The notes under the pieces are model-generated. The model did not search any database. It worked only from the letters and a program-made list of their open reading frames with translations, and had not been told where the DNA came from. A program made the translations under genes and the position numbers. Below, in pieces: positions 1 through 9,402 of a DNA stretch of 64,000 bases. The stretch's first letter is position 1. Every line of letters begins with the position of its first letter. Source of the DNA: UBA7446 sp964014735. Lineage in GTDB: Bacteria > Bacteroidota > Bacteroidia > Flavobacteriales > Flavobacteriaceae. The stretch lies in the NCBI GenBank assembly GCA_964014735.1, contig CAXHBH010000004.1, positions 41,930 to 105,929 of the forward strand, in the 5' to 3' direction.

Positions 1-572
1 ACCATAAAGACCCCTATACCCTACTTATAGCAGTGTTGCTATCTGCACAAAGCACTGATGTGCGTGTAAATCAAATTACTCCTAAACTTTTTGACAAAGC
101 TGACAACCCTACCGACATGATTAAAATGAGCGTTGATCAAATCAGGGATATTATAAAACCTGTCGGCTTATCTCCTATGAAATCAAAAGGAATTCATGGC
201 TTATCACATATACTTTTGGATAAACACGGTGGGAAAGTGCCCAATAGTTTTGAAGCACTTGAAGAGTTGCCCGCAGTTGGCCACAAAACTGCTAGTGTTG
301 TCATGGCACAGGCTTTTGGCGTCCCTGCATTTCCAGTAGATACGCACATTCATCGACTGATGTACCGTTGGGGGTTTTCGAATGGAAAAAATGTAGTGCA
401 AACAGAAAAAGATGCAAAACGGTTATTTCCAGAAGATAAATGGAATGACTTACACCTTCAAATTATTTGGTATGGACGAGAATATTGCCCAGCACGCGGA
501 TGGAATTTGTCCAAAGATGTAATAACCAAAACAATTGGCAGAAAAAGTTTACTAAGTAAACACAACTTCTAA
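1..572 (+). CDS. nth: Endonuclease III, left-truncated
   Basis: Base-excision repair DNA glycosylase/AP lyase acting on oxidised pyrimidines. The window cuts off the N-terminus; the reading frame is already open at base 3 (HKDPYTLLIAVLLSAQSTD), so the gene starts upstream and roughly 25-30 residues are missing. The helix-hairpin-helix LPAVGHKTASVVM carries the catalytic Lys, and VDTHIHRL carries the catalytic Asp. Oddity: the C-terminal region that holds four iron-sulfur cysteines in E. coli Nth contains a single Cys here (REYCPARGW), so this protein should lack the 4Fe-4S cluster. As far as I recall this loss is shared by flavobacterial relatives. The stop codon overlaps the stop of the opposing small gene by 4 bp (CTAA). 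Confidence 0.95.
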   Translation, partial: HKDPYTLLIAVLLSAQSTDVRVNQITPKLFDKADNPTDMIKMSVDQIRDIIKPVGLSPMKSKGIHGLSHILLDKHGGKVPNSFEALEELPAVGHKTASVVMAQAFGVPAFPVDTHIHRLMYRWGFSNGKNVVQTEKDAKRLFPEDKWNDLHLQIIWYGREYCPARGWNLSKDVITKTIGRKSLLSKHNF

Positions 573-709
573 TTAGAGATTGTATTCACATACCCTTTAT
601 CCAATTTGATTGGATTGTAAGCTGCTGCATACTGAAGAATAATCGCAACTGATTTCTTACTGGGTTTAGGTGTTTTTTTATATGTGGGTAGCGTGTAAAA
701 TTTATCCAT
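569..709 (-). CDS. Small basic protein (46 aa) behind the ECF sigma gene
   Basis: An open frame of 46 codons starts at ATG 709 and ends at TAG 569, directly downstream of the sigma factor gene on the same strand (35 bases from its stop). It begins MDKFYTLPTYKKTPKPSKKS and ends in a short helix-like segment and a Asn-rich tail; it is basic, with no signal peptide or membrane helix. A GTG at 736 could add nine residues. The motif KPSKKS followed by a hydrophobic stretch resembles small proteins I recall near sigma factors in Flavobacteriaceae, but I cannot name a family. It fills the otherwise empty space exactly up to the nth stop codon, which supports it being real. Function unknown; a role in sigma control is only a guess. 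Confidence 0.6.
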   Translation of the reverse strand: MDKFYTLPTYKKTPKPSKKSVAIILQYAAAYNPIKLDKGYVNTISN

Positions 710-744
710 AAATTGTTTAGTTGGATAACGACACACTGATAATT

Positions 745-1326
745 TTATTGTGTCATGGTCAAATTTCTCTCGTCTATCAACTTTCGCAGATTAATAAGAC
801 CATATCGCATTCTACCAAGAGAAGTATTGATGCTCACATTGGTTCTTTCAGCAATCTCTTTAAAACTCATGTCTTGGTACAAACGCATTTTTAGCACATC
901 ATACTGATTTTGCGGGAGTTCAAGCATGAGTGCGTTAATATCTGTCTTTATTTGACCATCAATTATCATGTCTTCAATATTTTTAGAAGGCTCTGATAGG
1001 CGATAAAACACATCCTGCTTATTATCGTAGGTGTCATAAATAGGCATTCGCTGCTGTCGTCTAAAATGGTCGATTATGAGGTTGTGTGCAATACGCATTA
1101 CCCAAGATACAAATCGACCCTTTTCGTTATAAGAACCTTTTTTAAGGGTTTGAATTACTTTGATAAAAGTATCTTGAAATATATCATCAGCAATTTCATT
1201 ATCCCTCATCTTAGAATAAATAAAGCTGTAGATGCGTTGTTTGTATTTGGATAAGAGGATTTCGAAAGATTCGTTATCACCTTTCAAATACTGTTCAATA
1301 AGAATATTGTCGGGAAGCATAGACAT
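745..1326 (-). CDS. RNA polymerase sigma factor, ECF subfamily
   Basis: Sigma-70 family factor of the extracytoplasmic-function type, 193 residues, which would direct RNA polymerase to a specific promoter set. Region 2 covers about residues 20-95 (DDIFQDTFIKV core-binding helix, then WVMRIAHNLIIDHFRR for -10 recognition); region 4 covers about 135-185 (LPQNQYDVLKMRLYQDMSF followed by a helix-turn-helix containing EIAERTNVS). It starts at ATG 1326, though MLPDN two codons later is also possible. No anti-sigma factor with a membrane helix is adjacent; the only same-strand neighbour is the 46-residue small gene just downstream. It is divergent from uvrA across 161 bases. The regulon cannot be told from the sequence. 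Confidence 0.9.
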   Translation of the reverse strand: MSMLPDNILIEQYLKGDNESFEILLSKYKQRIYSFIYSKMRDNEIADDIFQDTFIKVIQTLKKGSYNEKGRFVSWVMRIAHNLIIDHFRRQQRMPIYDTYDNKQDVFYRLSEPSKNIEDMIIDGQIKTDINALMLELPQNQYDVLKMRLYQDMSFKEIAERTNVSINTSLGRMRYGLINLRKLIDERNLTMTQ

Positions 1327-1379
1327 TAGTAACTCTTTTTAAATTATTTGAATTTAGTTGAGTATATGTCTTACTTATA

Positions 1380-1394
1380 GGCATTTGTTATGCC
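1380..1394. repeat. Short dyad between sigma factor and uvrA
   Basis: GGCAT and ATGCC arms (5 bp each) around a 5-base centre lie in the divergent sigma/uvrA intergenic space, about 55 bases from the sigma start. It could be an operator or chance; no T-run follows, so it is not an obvious terminator. Confidence 0.2.
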
Positions 1395-1487
1395 ATAAAT
1401 ATAAAAATTTTATTTTACAGTGTAAAAAACAATCCTTTTTTTTAATTAGATTACGAATTTATATCTTTATAGCTAGTTTATAATGCA

Positions 1488-4244
1488 TTGAAAAAAGAAG
1501 GAGCCATAGAGATTATCGGGGCACAAATGCACAATCTAAAAAACATAGATGTGCAAATACCAAGACATAAATTTGTTGTCATCACAGGTTTGTCTGGTTC
1601 AGGTAAATCAAGTCTTGCATTTGATACGCTATACGCTGAAGGACAGCGCCGTTATGTTGAGAGCTTATCTTCTTATGCTAGGCAATTTTTAGGGCGTTTA
1701 AACAAGCCTAAAGTTGATCAAATTAAAGGAATTTCACCTGCAATTGCCATTGAACAAAAAGTAATTAGTAACAACCCACGATCTACTGTAGGTACTGTAA
1801 CTGAAATTTACGACTACCTAAAGCTATTGTTTGCGCGAATTGGTGTAACCTATTCCCCTGTTTCTGGAAATGTTGTGAAAAAAGACGATCTTAAAGACGT
1901 ACTTAGGTATATTAAAAAATATAAGGAAGGAGCAAAACTTCTAGTATTAGCTCCGTTGGTTGTATCGAAAAACCGAACGGTTAAGGGTATTTTAGATTTA
2001 TATAAACAACAAGGTTTTGCTCGTTTGTTTGTCAACGACAAGGTTGTTCGAATAGATAATTTCATTCCAAAAAAGACGGATAAAATTGAATTGATTGTTG
2101 ATCGTGTAGTCGTAAAACAGGACACAGATTCATTTAATAGAGTTGCAGAATCTGTTGAGACTGCTTTTCACGAAGGAGATGGAACTGTTATTATCCATTG
2201 CTTAACAGAAAATAAAAATCAAACCTTTTCAAATCGATTTGCTTTAGACGGTATTACTTTTACAACTCCAAATGAGCATATGTTCAGCTTCAACAACCCG
2301 CTTGGCGCTTGTAAAGCATGTGATGGTTATGGCGACCTAATTGGTATTGATGAACAATTGGTAATACCCAACACAAACCTTTCTTTATTTGAAGGCGCCG
2401 TAGCTCCTTGGAAAGGTGAGCGTTTACAACGATTTAAAAACAAGTTTATAGACGCCGCTTATCAATTTGATTTTCCAGTACACAAACCTTATTTTGAATT
2501 AAATAAAGATCAAAAAAGACTCTTATGGAATGGCGCTAAAGGAATTAATGGTATTAATCAATTTTTTTCCAAGTTAGAAGCAAAAAACTATAAAATTCAA
2601 AATCGGGTCATGCTATCTAGATACAGAGGAAGAACAAAATGTGGTGTATGCGACGGAAAAAGATTAAATGAGAAAGCTTCGTATGTTCGTGTTGACAATT
2701 TCACGATGAATGATTTGGTCGATATGCCCATCGTCTCACTTGCAAATGAGATAGCAAATTTAAAATTAACCAAACACCAACAACATATCTCGAGAAGATT
2801 GCTGGTAGAAATCAACGACAGACTACATTTTCTACAACAAGTAGGTCTTGGATATCTAACACTAAACCGTCGGGCCAATACACTTTCGGGAGGTGAGTCA
2901 CAACGCATTAACTTAGCCACTTCATTGGGGAGTAGCTTAGTGGGTTCACTATATATTTTAGATGAACCTAGTATCGGCTTACACCCAAAAGACACCAAAA
3001 GATTAATAGGAGTTTTGCATGGACTTCGTGATTTGGGCAATACCGTAATTGTTGTTGAGCACGATGATGACATTATGCGTGCATCAGATGAAATTATTGA
3101 TTTAGGCCCAGATGCTGGAGTATTTGGTGGTGAGGTTGTAGCCCAAGGTACTTTTAATGAATTACTCAAATCAGAAACATGGACTGGTAAATATCTATCC
3201 AAACGGGCACAAATTGAAATTCCTGAGAAAAGAATGTTGCCCAAAAAATTTCTACAATTAAGAGGGGCTCGTGAACACAACTTAAAAAATATAGATGTTT
3301 CGTTTCCACTACAAGTGCTGACTGTTGTGACGGGCGTTTCTGGAAGCGGAAAAAGCACTTTAGTCAAAGACATATTGCTACCAGCAGTTAGAAAAGCCAA
3401 AGATATTTATGGTGAGAAATTAGGAGAGTTTAATAGTATTGGTGGAGACCTTAACACTTTTCAAGAAATTCAATACATAAGCCAAAAACCGATAGGGTTG
3501 TCTTCACGCTCGAACCCAGTAACCTATATCAAAGCATATGATGAAATTAGAAAACTTTTTGCCAATCAAGCATTGTCAAAGCAAAGGGGCTACCAAACTA
3601 AACACTATTCTTTTAATGTTGATGGTGGACGTTGCCCTAATTGCAAGGGAGACGGTACCGTAAAGATTGAAATGCAGTTTATGGCTGATATTGATCTTGT
3701 TTGTGAGGATTGTGACGGAAAGCGTTTTCAAAAAGAATTACTTGAAGTAAATTTTGAAGGCAAGAATATTCATAATGTATTGACCATGAGCATTGACGAA
3801 GCCATTTCTTTTTTTAAACAATATCAGCAAAATAAAATTAGTGACCGTCTTCAACCACTTCAAGACGTGGGCATGGGTTATGTTTCTTTGGGGCAGTCCT
3901 CTTCTACCCTCTCTGGTGGGGAAGCACAACGCATAAAGCTCGCTACTTTCCTTCTAAAGGGAGAAAAAAAATCAAACACCCTTTTTCTATTTGATGAACC
4001 AACAACTGGACTTCACATGCACGATATTAAAAAGCTTGTTGGGTCTTTTCGTGCACTTATTGATCGTGGACATTCACTAATTGTGATTGAACATAACGCG
4101 AGTCTTATTGAACAGGCCGATTATATTATTGATTTAGGTCCAGAGGGAGGTATAAATGGTGGTTATTTATTAGCGACTGGCACACCGGAAGAAATAAATA
4201 CCAATAAAAAATCAACCTTGTATAAGCTATTGTTTAAAGATTAG
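1488..4244 (+). CDS. uvrA: Excinuclease ABC subunit A
   Basis: DNA-damage recognition ATPase of nucleotide excision repair, working with UvrB and UvrC. 918 residues, normal for the family. Two ABC ATPase halves are visible: Walker A GLSGSGKSS at 34-42 and GVSGSGKST near 616-624, with signatures LSGGESQR (about 466) and LSGGEAQR (about 807). Zinc-binding modules are present (CKACDGYG / CGVCDGKR in the first half; CPNCKGDG / CEDCDGKR in the second). The start is TTG at 1488: a TAG at 1470 closes the frame upstream and no ATG precedes the conserved IEIIGAQMHNLKNIDV segment. A near-consensus promoter box (TATCTTTA, 1462-1469) lies 18 bases upstream. The 3' end overlaps the opposing flippase gene by 11 bp. 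Confidence 0.97.
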   Translation: MKKEGAIEIIGAQMHNLKNIDVQIPRHKFVVITGLSGSGKSSLAFDTLYAEGQRRYVESLSSYARQFLGRLNKPKVDQIKGISPAIAIEQKVISNNPRSTVGTVTEIYDYLKLLFARIGVTYSPVSGNVVKKDDLKDVLRYIKKYKEGAKLLVLAPLVVSKNRTVKGILDLYKQQGFARLFVNDKVVRIDNFIPKKTDKIELIVDRVVVKQDTDSFNRVAESVETAFHEGDGTVIIHCLTENKNQTFSNRFALDGITFTTPNEHMFSFNNPLGACKACDGYGDLIGIDEQLVIPNTNLSLFEGAVAPWKGERLQRFKNKFIDAAYQFDFPVHKPYFELNKDQKRLLWNGAKGINGINQFFSKLEAKNYKIQNRVMLSRYRGRTKCGVCDGKRLNEKASYVRVDNFTMNDLVDMPIVSLANEIANLKLTKHQQHISRRLLVEINDRLHFLQQVGLGYLTLNRRANTLSGGESQRINLATSLGSSLVGSLYILDEPSIGLHPKDTKRLIGVLHGLRDLGNTVIVVEHDDDIMRASDEIIDLGPDAGVFGGEVVAQGTFNELLKSETWTGKYLSKRAQIEIPEKRMLPKKFLQLRGAREHNLKNIDVSFPLQVLTVVTGVSGSGKSTLVKDILLPAVRKAKDIYGEKLGEFNSIGGDLNTFQEIQYISQKPIGLSSRSNPVTYIKAYDEIRKLFANQALSKQRGYQTKHYSFNVDGGRCPNCKGDGTVKIEMQFMADIDLVCEDCDGKRFQKELLEVNFEGKNIHNVLTMSIDEAISFFKQYQQNKISDRLQPLQDVGMGYVSLGQSSSTLSGGEAQRIKLATFLLKGEKKSNTLFLFDEPTTGLHMHDIKKLVGSFRALIDRGHSLIVIEHNASLIEQADYIIDLGPEGGINGGYLLATGTPEEINTNKKSTLYKLLFKD

Positions 4245-5688
4245 CTGGCTTTGCTAACCATCCGTTGACTGTTTCAGAAAGCCTTAGTACGGCAATTAGT
4301 ATGCTGTATATAACAGTAGTCAAGATAGATTTAAGAATAATAGATGCCAACGGATGAATATTTAGTTGAAGTGTGTTACCCGCTGCAAATAACAATCCAA
4401 TAACAACAAATGCCAATAAAGTATTTTTGCTGTAAGGCTGCACTCCGAAATAACGATAAACATAAGTCATTCGGACGTATGTAAAAAGCACTACCACAAT
4501 CAGCGTAGACATTGCTGCGCCGTTGATGCCATACATTGGAATAGTTAGGCGATTTCCAATGTAAACAAAGACTGCCATCAGAATTGTGAGAAAAAGTGAT
4601 ATGCGGTACTGCTTTGAATTTAGTAGCATTGTGTTCGCAGAACCCGAACTCATTACAATTAACTTAGCAAATGAGATCATCAACACCACCGAGACAGCTG
4701 ACTCATATCCATCAACTTGAATTAAATCAAATAATGCTGTTATGCTACCATTTACCAACAAAAAAAACCAACCACCAAGCAATAACAGGTTTATGGCACT
4801 ATCCTTATATAGCTTGACCAAATGTGAGTTGTTTTGATTATTGATTGCCTTTGCGATTAGAGGGTTTAAAATTTGAAATAACGCACGGCCAGGAACTTCA
4901 ATGAGTGTAGCTGTAAATATTCCTACTGAATAAAAAGCAGTTTGTGCAATTGCTTTATATTGTGGTAACATAAACTTATCAATATCTATTATCAAGCTTC
5001 CAGCAGATCCAGCCAAGACCAAATAAAAAGAATAACGCAGCAGTTCTGAAACGTTCTTTGGCCTGTTAAAAGAAAGTGTAGGTGGTTGAATTCTAAATGC
5101 TATGAACATCATCAACAACATACGCAGGTAATACAAGACCACTAAAAAAATAAAAAATTGATCTAAGTCAATTAAATTCACTTTGTAAGACAGCAACAAA
5201 ATCAAAATTATAAGACGTGGGTAAATCTCTTTAAAAATGTTACCCATTACGGACTTAAAATGTACTCGTGCCCATGAATAGAAAATTTCAAAATATGCAG
5301 TCGCAAACGCCACTGCAAAAATTACCCAAGTATAGTTGGCAATAATTGGATTTTCAACAGAAAGTAAATTTGCGATCGTGTTGTGGAAATATATTGCCAA
5401 AAAACCAAAAGGGAGTACAACAATCAAGGGGATAAAGACAATAAAAGACAGAAGGTTTTGTTGTTCTGAACTAGAATAGCCACTATGAAACTTTATAATC
5501 GTTTGCGCAACACCAAAGCCAATAAGTGGCATCAATAAATTGGACGAAGACAACAGAAACACGACTAACCCTTGGTTGGAAGCACCAAAAAAGTGAGGAT
5601 ACAATATCAGTGTATTTACGGCACCAATAGCGAAGGCAAAAATTATGCTCAATAGATTTTTTGACGATTGTGTAGTTATTATATTCAT
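4234..5688 (-). CDS. Lipid-linked glycan flippase-like membrane protein
   Basis: Polytopic inner-membrane protein of 484 residues with about 12-14 hydrophobic segments spread over its length and short polar loops. The pattern fits the polysaccharide transporter/Wzx branch of the MOP (MATE-like) exporters, which flip lipid-linked sugar units to the periplasm. It opens with a polar MNIITTQSSKN stretch before the first helix (AFAIGAVNTLILYPHFFG), as in that family. It is the last gene of a three-gene minus-strand set with a glycosyltransferase (4 bp overlap) and a YfhO-like protein, which supports a role in building or exporting a cell-surface glycan. The substrate cannot be predicted. Confidence 0.8.
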   Translation of the reverse strand: MNIITTQSSKNLLSIIFAFAIGAVNTLILYPHFFGASNQGLVVFLLSSSNLLMPLIGFGVAQTIIKFHSGYSSSEQQNLLSFIVFIPLIVVLPFGFLAIYFHNTIANLLSVENPIIANYTWVIFAVAFATAYFEIFYSWARVHFKSVMGNIFKEIYPRLIILILLLSYKVNLIDLDQFFIFLVVLYYLRMLLMMFIAFRIQPPTLSFNRPKNVSELLRYSFYLVLAGSAGSLIIDIDKFMLPQYKAIAQTAFYSVGIFTATLIEVPGRALFQILNPLIAKAINNQNNSHLVKLYKDSAINLLLLGGWFFLLVNGSITALFDLIQVDGYESAVSVVLMISFAKLIVMSSGSANTMLLNSKQYRISLFLTILMAVFVYIGNRLTIPMYGINGAAMSTLIVVVLFTYVRMTYVYRYFGVQPYSKNTLLAFVVIGLLFAAGNTLQLNIHPLASIILKSILTTVIYSILIAVLRLSETVNGWLAKPANL

Positions 5689-6932
5689 TGCATCAAGCGT
5701 ATTATATCTAGATATTCTTGTGCAATTGTGTTGCGTTCGTAACGTTCAATTCCCTTGCCCCCCTTAGGCATATTGTTTTTTACAAACCAATTCAGTAAGG
5801 TTTCTTTAATCAATGTTTTTTCAGAAAAGGACACATAAACACCCAATTCATGCTTCTCAAAAAGCAATTCCATATCACTTGGTCTTGGCCCGATACCCAA
5901 AATAGGGCGTTGTGCAGCCATATATTCAAATAGTTTACCGTGAATAACGTTCGCTGTCATGGGCATATTTATACCCAACAATAATAAGGCTTTTGCATTT
6001 GTGAAGTGTTTATCAACAAATTCTTTAGGTTTATACCCAAAAAAACGTACGTGTGTATCAATTCCAAGTGATTTAACTTCCTCTTTTATAGAAGTAGCAA
6101 CTTTGCCGTATATATCTAGTGAAAAAACTTTATTGAAATCGACATTTGATTTGAGTAGTGAAGCTATGGCCTGCCACAAAGCAGTTGGATTCTGCTGCGC
6201 TTTCAAGCTTCCTGCATAGACCATACCACCAGAATGTTTTTTTAATGAAGTTAGACGCTGTTCATAGCCGTTAGTTAGTACGAATATATTGGAATTAAGT
6301 GCAGCAAAATCTTGTTTTAACGAAGGAGCTGTTACCACAACACGATCAGATTGTCGCAATACCATTTGTTCTAATTGCCTATGTTTTTGCTTTGTTTTTT
6401 TGTTAAATGGCAAGCTGCGGTTTTGGAAAAATCCTGTCCAAGGATCCCTAAAATCAGCAATCCACAATATGTCAGTTTGCTGTTTGACCTGCAAGCCTAC
6501 TAAATGAAGTGAATGTGGTGGACCTGAAGTGATAAATAAATCATAAGGTTTTTCTTTATGTCGCTTTAAAAAAACTTTAGCTGCCGCTTTTGCCCAATAC
6601 ACCCTTGCATCTGGAATAAAGAAATTAGCACGGACCCATAAAATAAATCTTTTTATTACTCCTCTATTTTCTACAAGGTTCTCCCCTATTGGTTTTTTAG
6701 AGTATCGTATTGGTTCCCAGCCATTAACTTTTATTTCTGTAATCCCTTTATGAATTTTATGCTTTAATGTATCATCTCGTTGTGCAATGCGTGGTTTATT
6801 TGGAACATAAACGTCAATATCCAAACCTTGTGAAGCAAAATAATTTGCTAAGAATAACCATCGTTGAACACCTGAACCTCCAGATGGCGGCCAGTAATAA
6901 ACCATTATTGCTACGCGTTTAATATTAGTCAA
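5685..6932 (-). CDS. Family 4-type glycosyltransferase
   Basis: GT-B fold sugar transferase of 415 residues. The N-terminal acceptor domain has the typical opening MVYYWPPSGGSGVQRW, which binds the pyrophosphate region. The C-terminal donor domain has FGYKPKEFVDKHF, LLLLGINMP and GKLFEYMAAQRPILGIG, the last matching the nucleotide-sugar loop (E-x-M-A) of GT4 enzymes. No signal peptide or membrane helix is seen, so it acts on the cytoplasmic face of the membrane. It starts 2 bases after the YfhO-like gene ends and overlaps the flippase gene by 4 bp, so the three are translationally close and probably one transcript. Acceptor and donor sugars unknown. Confidence 0.88.
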   Translation of the reverse strand: MTNIKRVAIMVYYWPPSGGSGVQRWLFLANYFASQGLDIDVYVPNKPRIAQRDDTLKHKIHKGITEIKVNGWEPIRYSKKPIGENLVENRGVIKRFILWVRANFFIPDARVYWAKAAAKVFLKRHKEKPYDLFITSGPPHSLHLVGLQVKQQTDILWIADFRDPWTGFFQNRSLPFNKKTKQKHRQLEQMVLRQSDRVVVTAPSLKQDFAALNSNIFVLTNGYEQRLTSLKKHSGGMVYAGSLKAQQNPTALWQAIASLLKSNVDFNKVFSLDIYGKVATSIKEEVKSLGIDTHVRFFGYKPKEFVDKHFTNAKALLLLGINMPMTANVIHGKLFEYMAAQRPILGIGPRPSDMELLFEKHELGVYVSFSEKTLIKETLLNWFVKNNMPKGGKGIERYERNTIAQEYLDIIRLMQ

Positions 6933-6934
6933 GG

Positions 6935-9343
6935 TTACTTTTTTTTTTTTTGACTAATAAGCGTCCCAATCATTATTAACAACATTACCCATCCAGATGC
7001 CATTAAAAAGGTTCCATTTCTTATTACAGTTGGTTTAAACGTAAACACAACCTCATACTTGCCCTTTGGAATAACAATTCCTCTGAGCATATAATTAACC
7101 TTGTGGTAAGCTTGTAAATCTCCATCAATATATACAGACCAACCACTGGGATAATGCATTTCTGAAAATACAGCTAAACGCTCATGTTCAGTGGAAACAA
7201 CGTATCGCAACAAATTGCTTCGTTTTTCAATCAGTAAAATACTGTCCGATGAAGATGTTTTATATTGAATTGATTCAAGTGTTTGTGATATTGCTTGTGT
7301 TTTTGGGTTAATTTGGTTCAATTGCAATATAGCTTCGTTTGCATTTGCAACCTGAATAACTTCATCTACTAGCCATACTGGACCAAGTGAGGTTTTACGC
7401 TCAATTACTCCCTCTGGATATTGATTGTCAATGATGAATTTTACATTTAACATATCAAGGACAACACTATCCTGTTTGTTGAGATGAAAATCATAGATGT
7501 CTTGAAGCAATGCCGGTTTAGCTCCATGATAGCCTCCTAAGCTATTGTGGAAATAGGCAGTTCTCGATGAAGAAAAACCAAGTTTAGGTTCAAAAACTCT
7601 ATAGATTGACTTGTCTGCATGAATAATTTTATCTTGTGTCGTTCTCTCAAAAGGGTGTTCGTACTGGTATTTACTTTTAAATTGTTCTTTGTTGAAGAAA
7701 AGTCTATTGTACTGCCATAAATCAGCAAGGCTTATTACTGCAATAATAATTACAAATACAGTCGCTGATAACAACTTGCGCCAGAAAGCTGCTAATGTAA
7801 GTATGATTAAAACAAGAAAAGTAATGATTTTGCGAACATCTTCCCAAACTAATATTTTTCTTGAAGCTTGAAGTGGCTCCACTAGTATATTAGGCAGATC
7901 AGACAAACTTTCCGAAGTTGAAGCAAAGGAAAATAGGCCTTTAGTACCAGCAATTAAAAATAACATTAGCGCTAAAAAAAAGGCTACAACACGGCATGTT
8001 ATAACAAGCTTTTTTCGATTGATGCTTTTTTCTTGTGTTAAATATTGTAAACCAATCATGGCCGCATATGGTACACAAAGCATAATCATAATTTGGGCAG
8101 AGCTAACAGATCTGAATTTGTTATACAAAGGCAAATAATCAATTAAAAACTGTGTTATTTCAGGTATGTTTTTGCCCCATGAAAAAAGTAAAGAAACTCC
8201 AATAATTGATAGTAATACAAGCCTTGTATTCCTGTTTGTTGCCAACAATCCCAAAACAGCAAAAAACAACACTACTACACCCATATAAACGGGTGCAGCT
8301 ACAAATGGTTGATCACCCCAATAGGGTGTGAATTGGCGTAGCAGACCTATCGCACTATCATAGTCAAGATTTCCGTTGCGCATATTAGTTTTAATAAACT
8401 GCATAAAAGGACTGTCTTCATTAAAACCTTCGCCTGAACTACCACCCATAATATTGGGTGATATAAATGTTAAGGATTCCAATATTCCATAGCTATATGA
8501 AGTGATATACTCATATGTAAGTCCGCCTGAGGTTAGTTTATTCGAACCGTCTGGAGTGATGGTCAATTCACTTGCGCCACGAGTGCTAAACTTAGTGTAA
8601 TCTAACGTGGCAAGCACACCTTGGGCATTTAAAATAAGTGCTAATAAACCTGAAATAAATAAGATTCCTACAGGTCTTAATGTATTAGTAACTCCTTGTC
8701 TATAACAAACTTTTATACTCCATAATAACGTTGTTATAAACAACGTAATCAAAGTATAGTATGTCATCTGTAGGTGGTTGGCATGGAGTTGTAGTGCCAG
8801 TCCAAGGGTAAGCCAAAGTACCCCCCATTTGTTTTTATCAATCAATACTTGAAATAAACCTAAAAATATAAGGGGTGTATAGGCTAAGGTCATAGCTTTT
8901 GTATTATGCCCAACCATTAAAATAATAATGTAGTAAGATGAAAATCCGTAGGCAAGTGCGCCTAAAACAGACACAGTTTTTGAAAAACTTCTACTCTGAG
9001 CAAAAAGATAAAAAAAGAACAGGTACAAAAACAGCATGTCGGCAGGTCGCGGCAGGAAGCGCAAGGCTGAATCTATATAACGTAATATATCATAAGGGTA
9101 ACGACCAGTAATTTGATAAGTAGGCATACCCACAAATGCATTGTCAATCCAATATGGTTCTTCACCAAATTCAGCTCTATGTTCTAAAATTTGACGTTGC
9201 ATTCCTTTGTATTGAACAATATCAGACTGTTCAAGATACTTGTTGGATAGCACAGGATAAAAGTATACCAATGAAATAAGAGCAAATAAAACAGTTATTA
9301 GTAAATGCGGTAGTAAAAAACGCAACACTGGATTTTTCATCAT
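6935..9343 (-). CDS. YfhO family membrane protein
   Basis: Large integral membrane protein, 802 residues. It has an N-terminal helix, a first periplasmic-type loop (EFGEEPYWIDNAFVGMPTYQ), many transmembrane helices, then a long soluble region (about 575-765) and a final membrane helix followed by a basic tail. This is the YfhO layout of GT-C-like proteins; in Gram-positives YfhO is tied to glycosylation of lipoteichoic acid, and the role in Bacteroidota is not settled. It leads the operon with a glycosyltransferase and a flippase, so it probably adds or transfers a sugar on the outer face of the inner membrane. Two ATGs stand in tandem (9343, 9340); a promoter box lies 4 bases before the first. 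Confidence 0.85.
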   Translation of the reverse strand: MMKNPVLRFLLPHLLITVLFALISLVYFYPVLSNKYLEQSDIVQYKGMQRQILEHRAEFGEEPYWIDNAFVGMPTYQITGRYPYDILRYIDSALRFLPRPADMLFLYLFFFYLFAQSRSFSKTVSVLGALAYGFSSYYIIILMVGHNTKAMTLAYTPLIFLGLFQVLIDKNKWGVLWLTLGLALQLHANHLQMTYYTLITLFITTLLWSIKVCYRQGVTNTLRPVGILFISGLLALILNAQGVLATLDYTKFSTRGASELTITPDGSNKLTSGGLTYEYITSYSYGILESLTFISPNIMGGSSGEGFNEDSPFMQFIKTNMRNGNLDYDSAIGLLRQFTPYWGDQPFVAAPVYMGVVVLFFAVLGLLATNRNTRLVLLSIIGVSLLFSWGKNIPEITQFLIDYLPLYNKFRSVSSAQIMIMLCVPYAAMIGLQYLTQEKSINRKKLVITCRVVAFFLALMLFLIAGTKGLFSFASTSESLSDLPNILVEPLQASRKILVWEDVRKIITFLVLIILTLAAFWRKLLSATVFVIIIAVISLADLWQYNRLFFNKEQFKSKYQYEHPFERTTQDKIIHADKSIYRVFEPKLGFSSSRTAYFHNSLGGYHGAKPALLQDIYDFHLNKQDSVVLDMLNVKFIIDNQYPEGVIERKTSLGPVWLVDEVIQVANANEAILQLNQINPKTQAISQTLESIQYKTSSSDSILLIEKRSNLLRYVVSTEHERLAVFSEMHYPSGWSVYIDGDLQAYHKVNYMLRGIVIPKGKYEVVFTFKPTVIRNGTFLMASGWVMLLIMIGTLISQKKKK

Positions 9344-9347
9344 GTTT

Positions 9348-9355
9348 CAAAAATA
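9348..9355 (-). promoter_or_regulatory. -7 promoter box of the YfhO operon
   Basis: TATTTTTG on the minus strand matches the Bacteroidota TAnnTTTG box. Only AAAC separates it from ATG 9343, which places the transcription start at or next to the A of the start codon. No clear -33 TTG is seen. Confidence 0.6.
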
Positions 9356-9391
9356 CAACTCTATGTATAACGACGGAATTTTTAATTCATG

Positions 9392-9399
9392 TATCTTTG
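9392..9399 (+). promoter_or_regulatory. -7 promoter box of the outer-membrane protein gene
   Basis: TATCTTTG matches TAnnTTTG. Three bases separate it from ATG 9403. It faces away from the YfhO box, so this 53-bp gap holds two divergent promoters. Confidence 0.55.
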
Positions 9400-9402
9400 A
9401 AT

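Noticed and set aside
2597..3400. 267-codon open frame antisense to uvrA
   Set aside because: Lies wholly inside uvrA on the other strand and shows low-complexity, Ser- and Leu-rich translation typical of a shadow frame.
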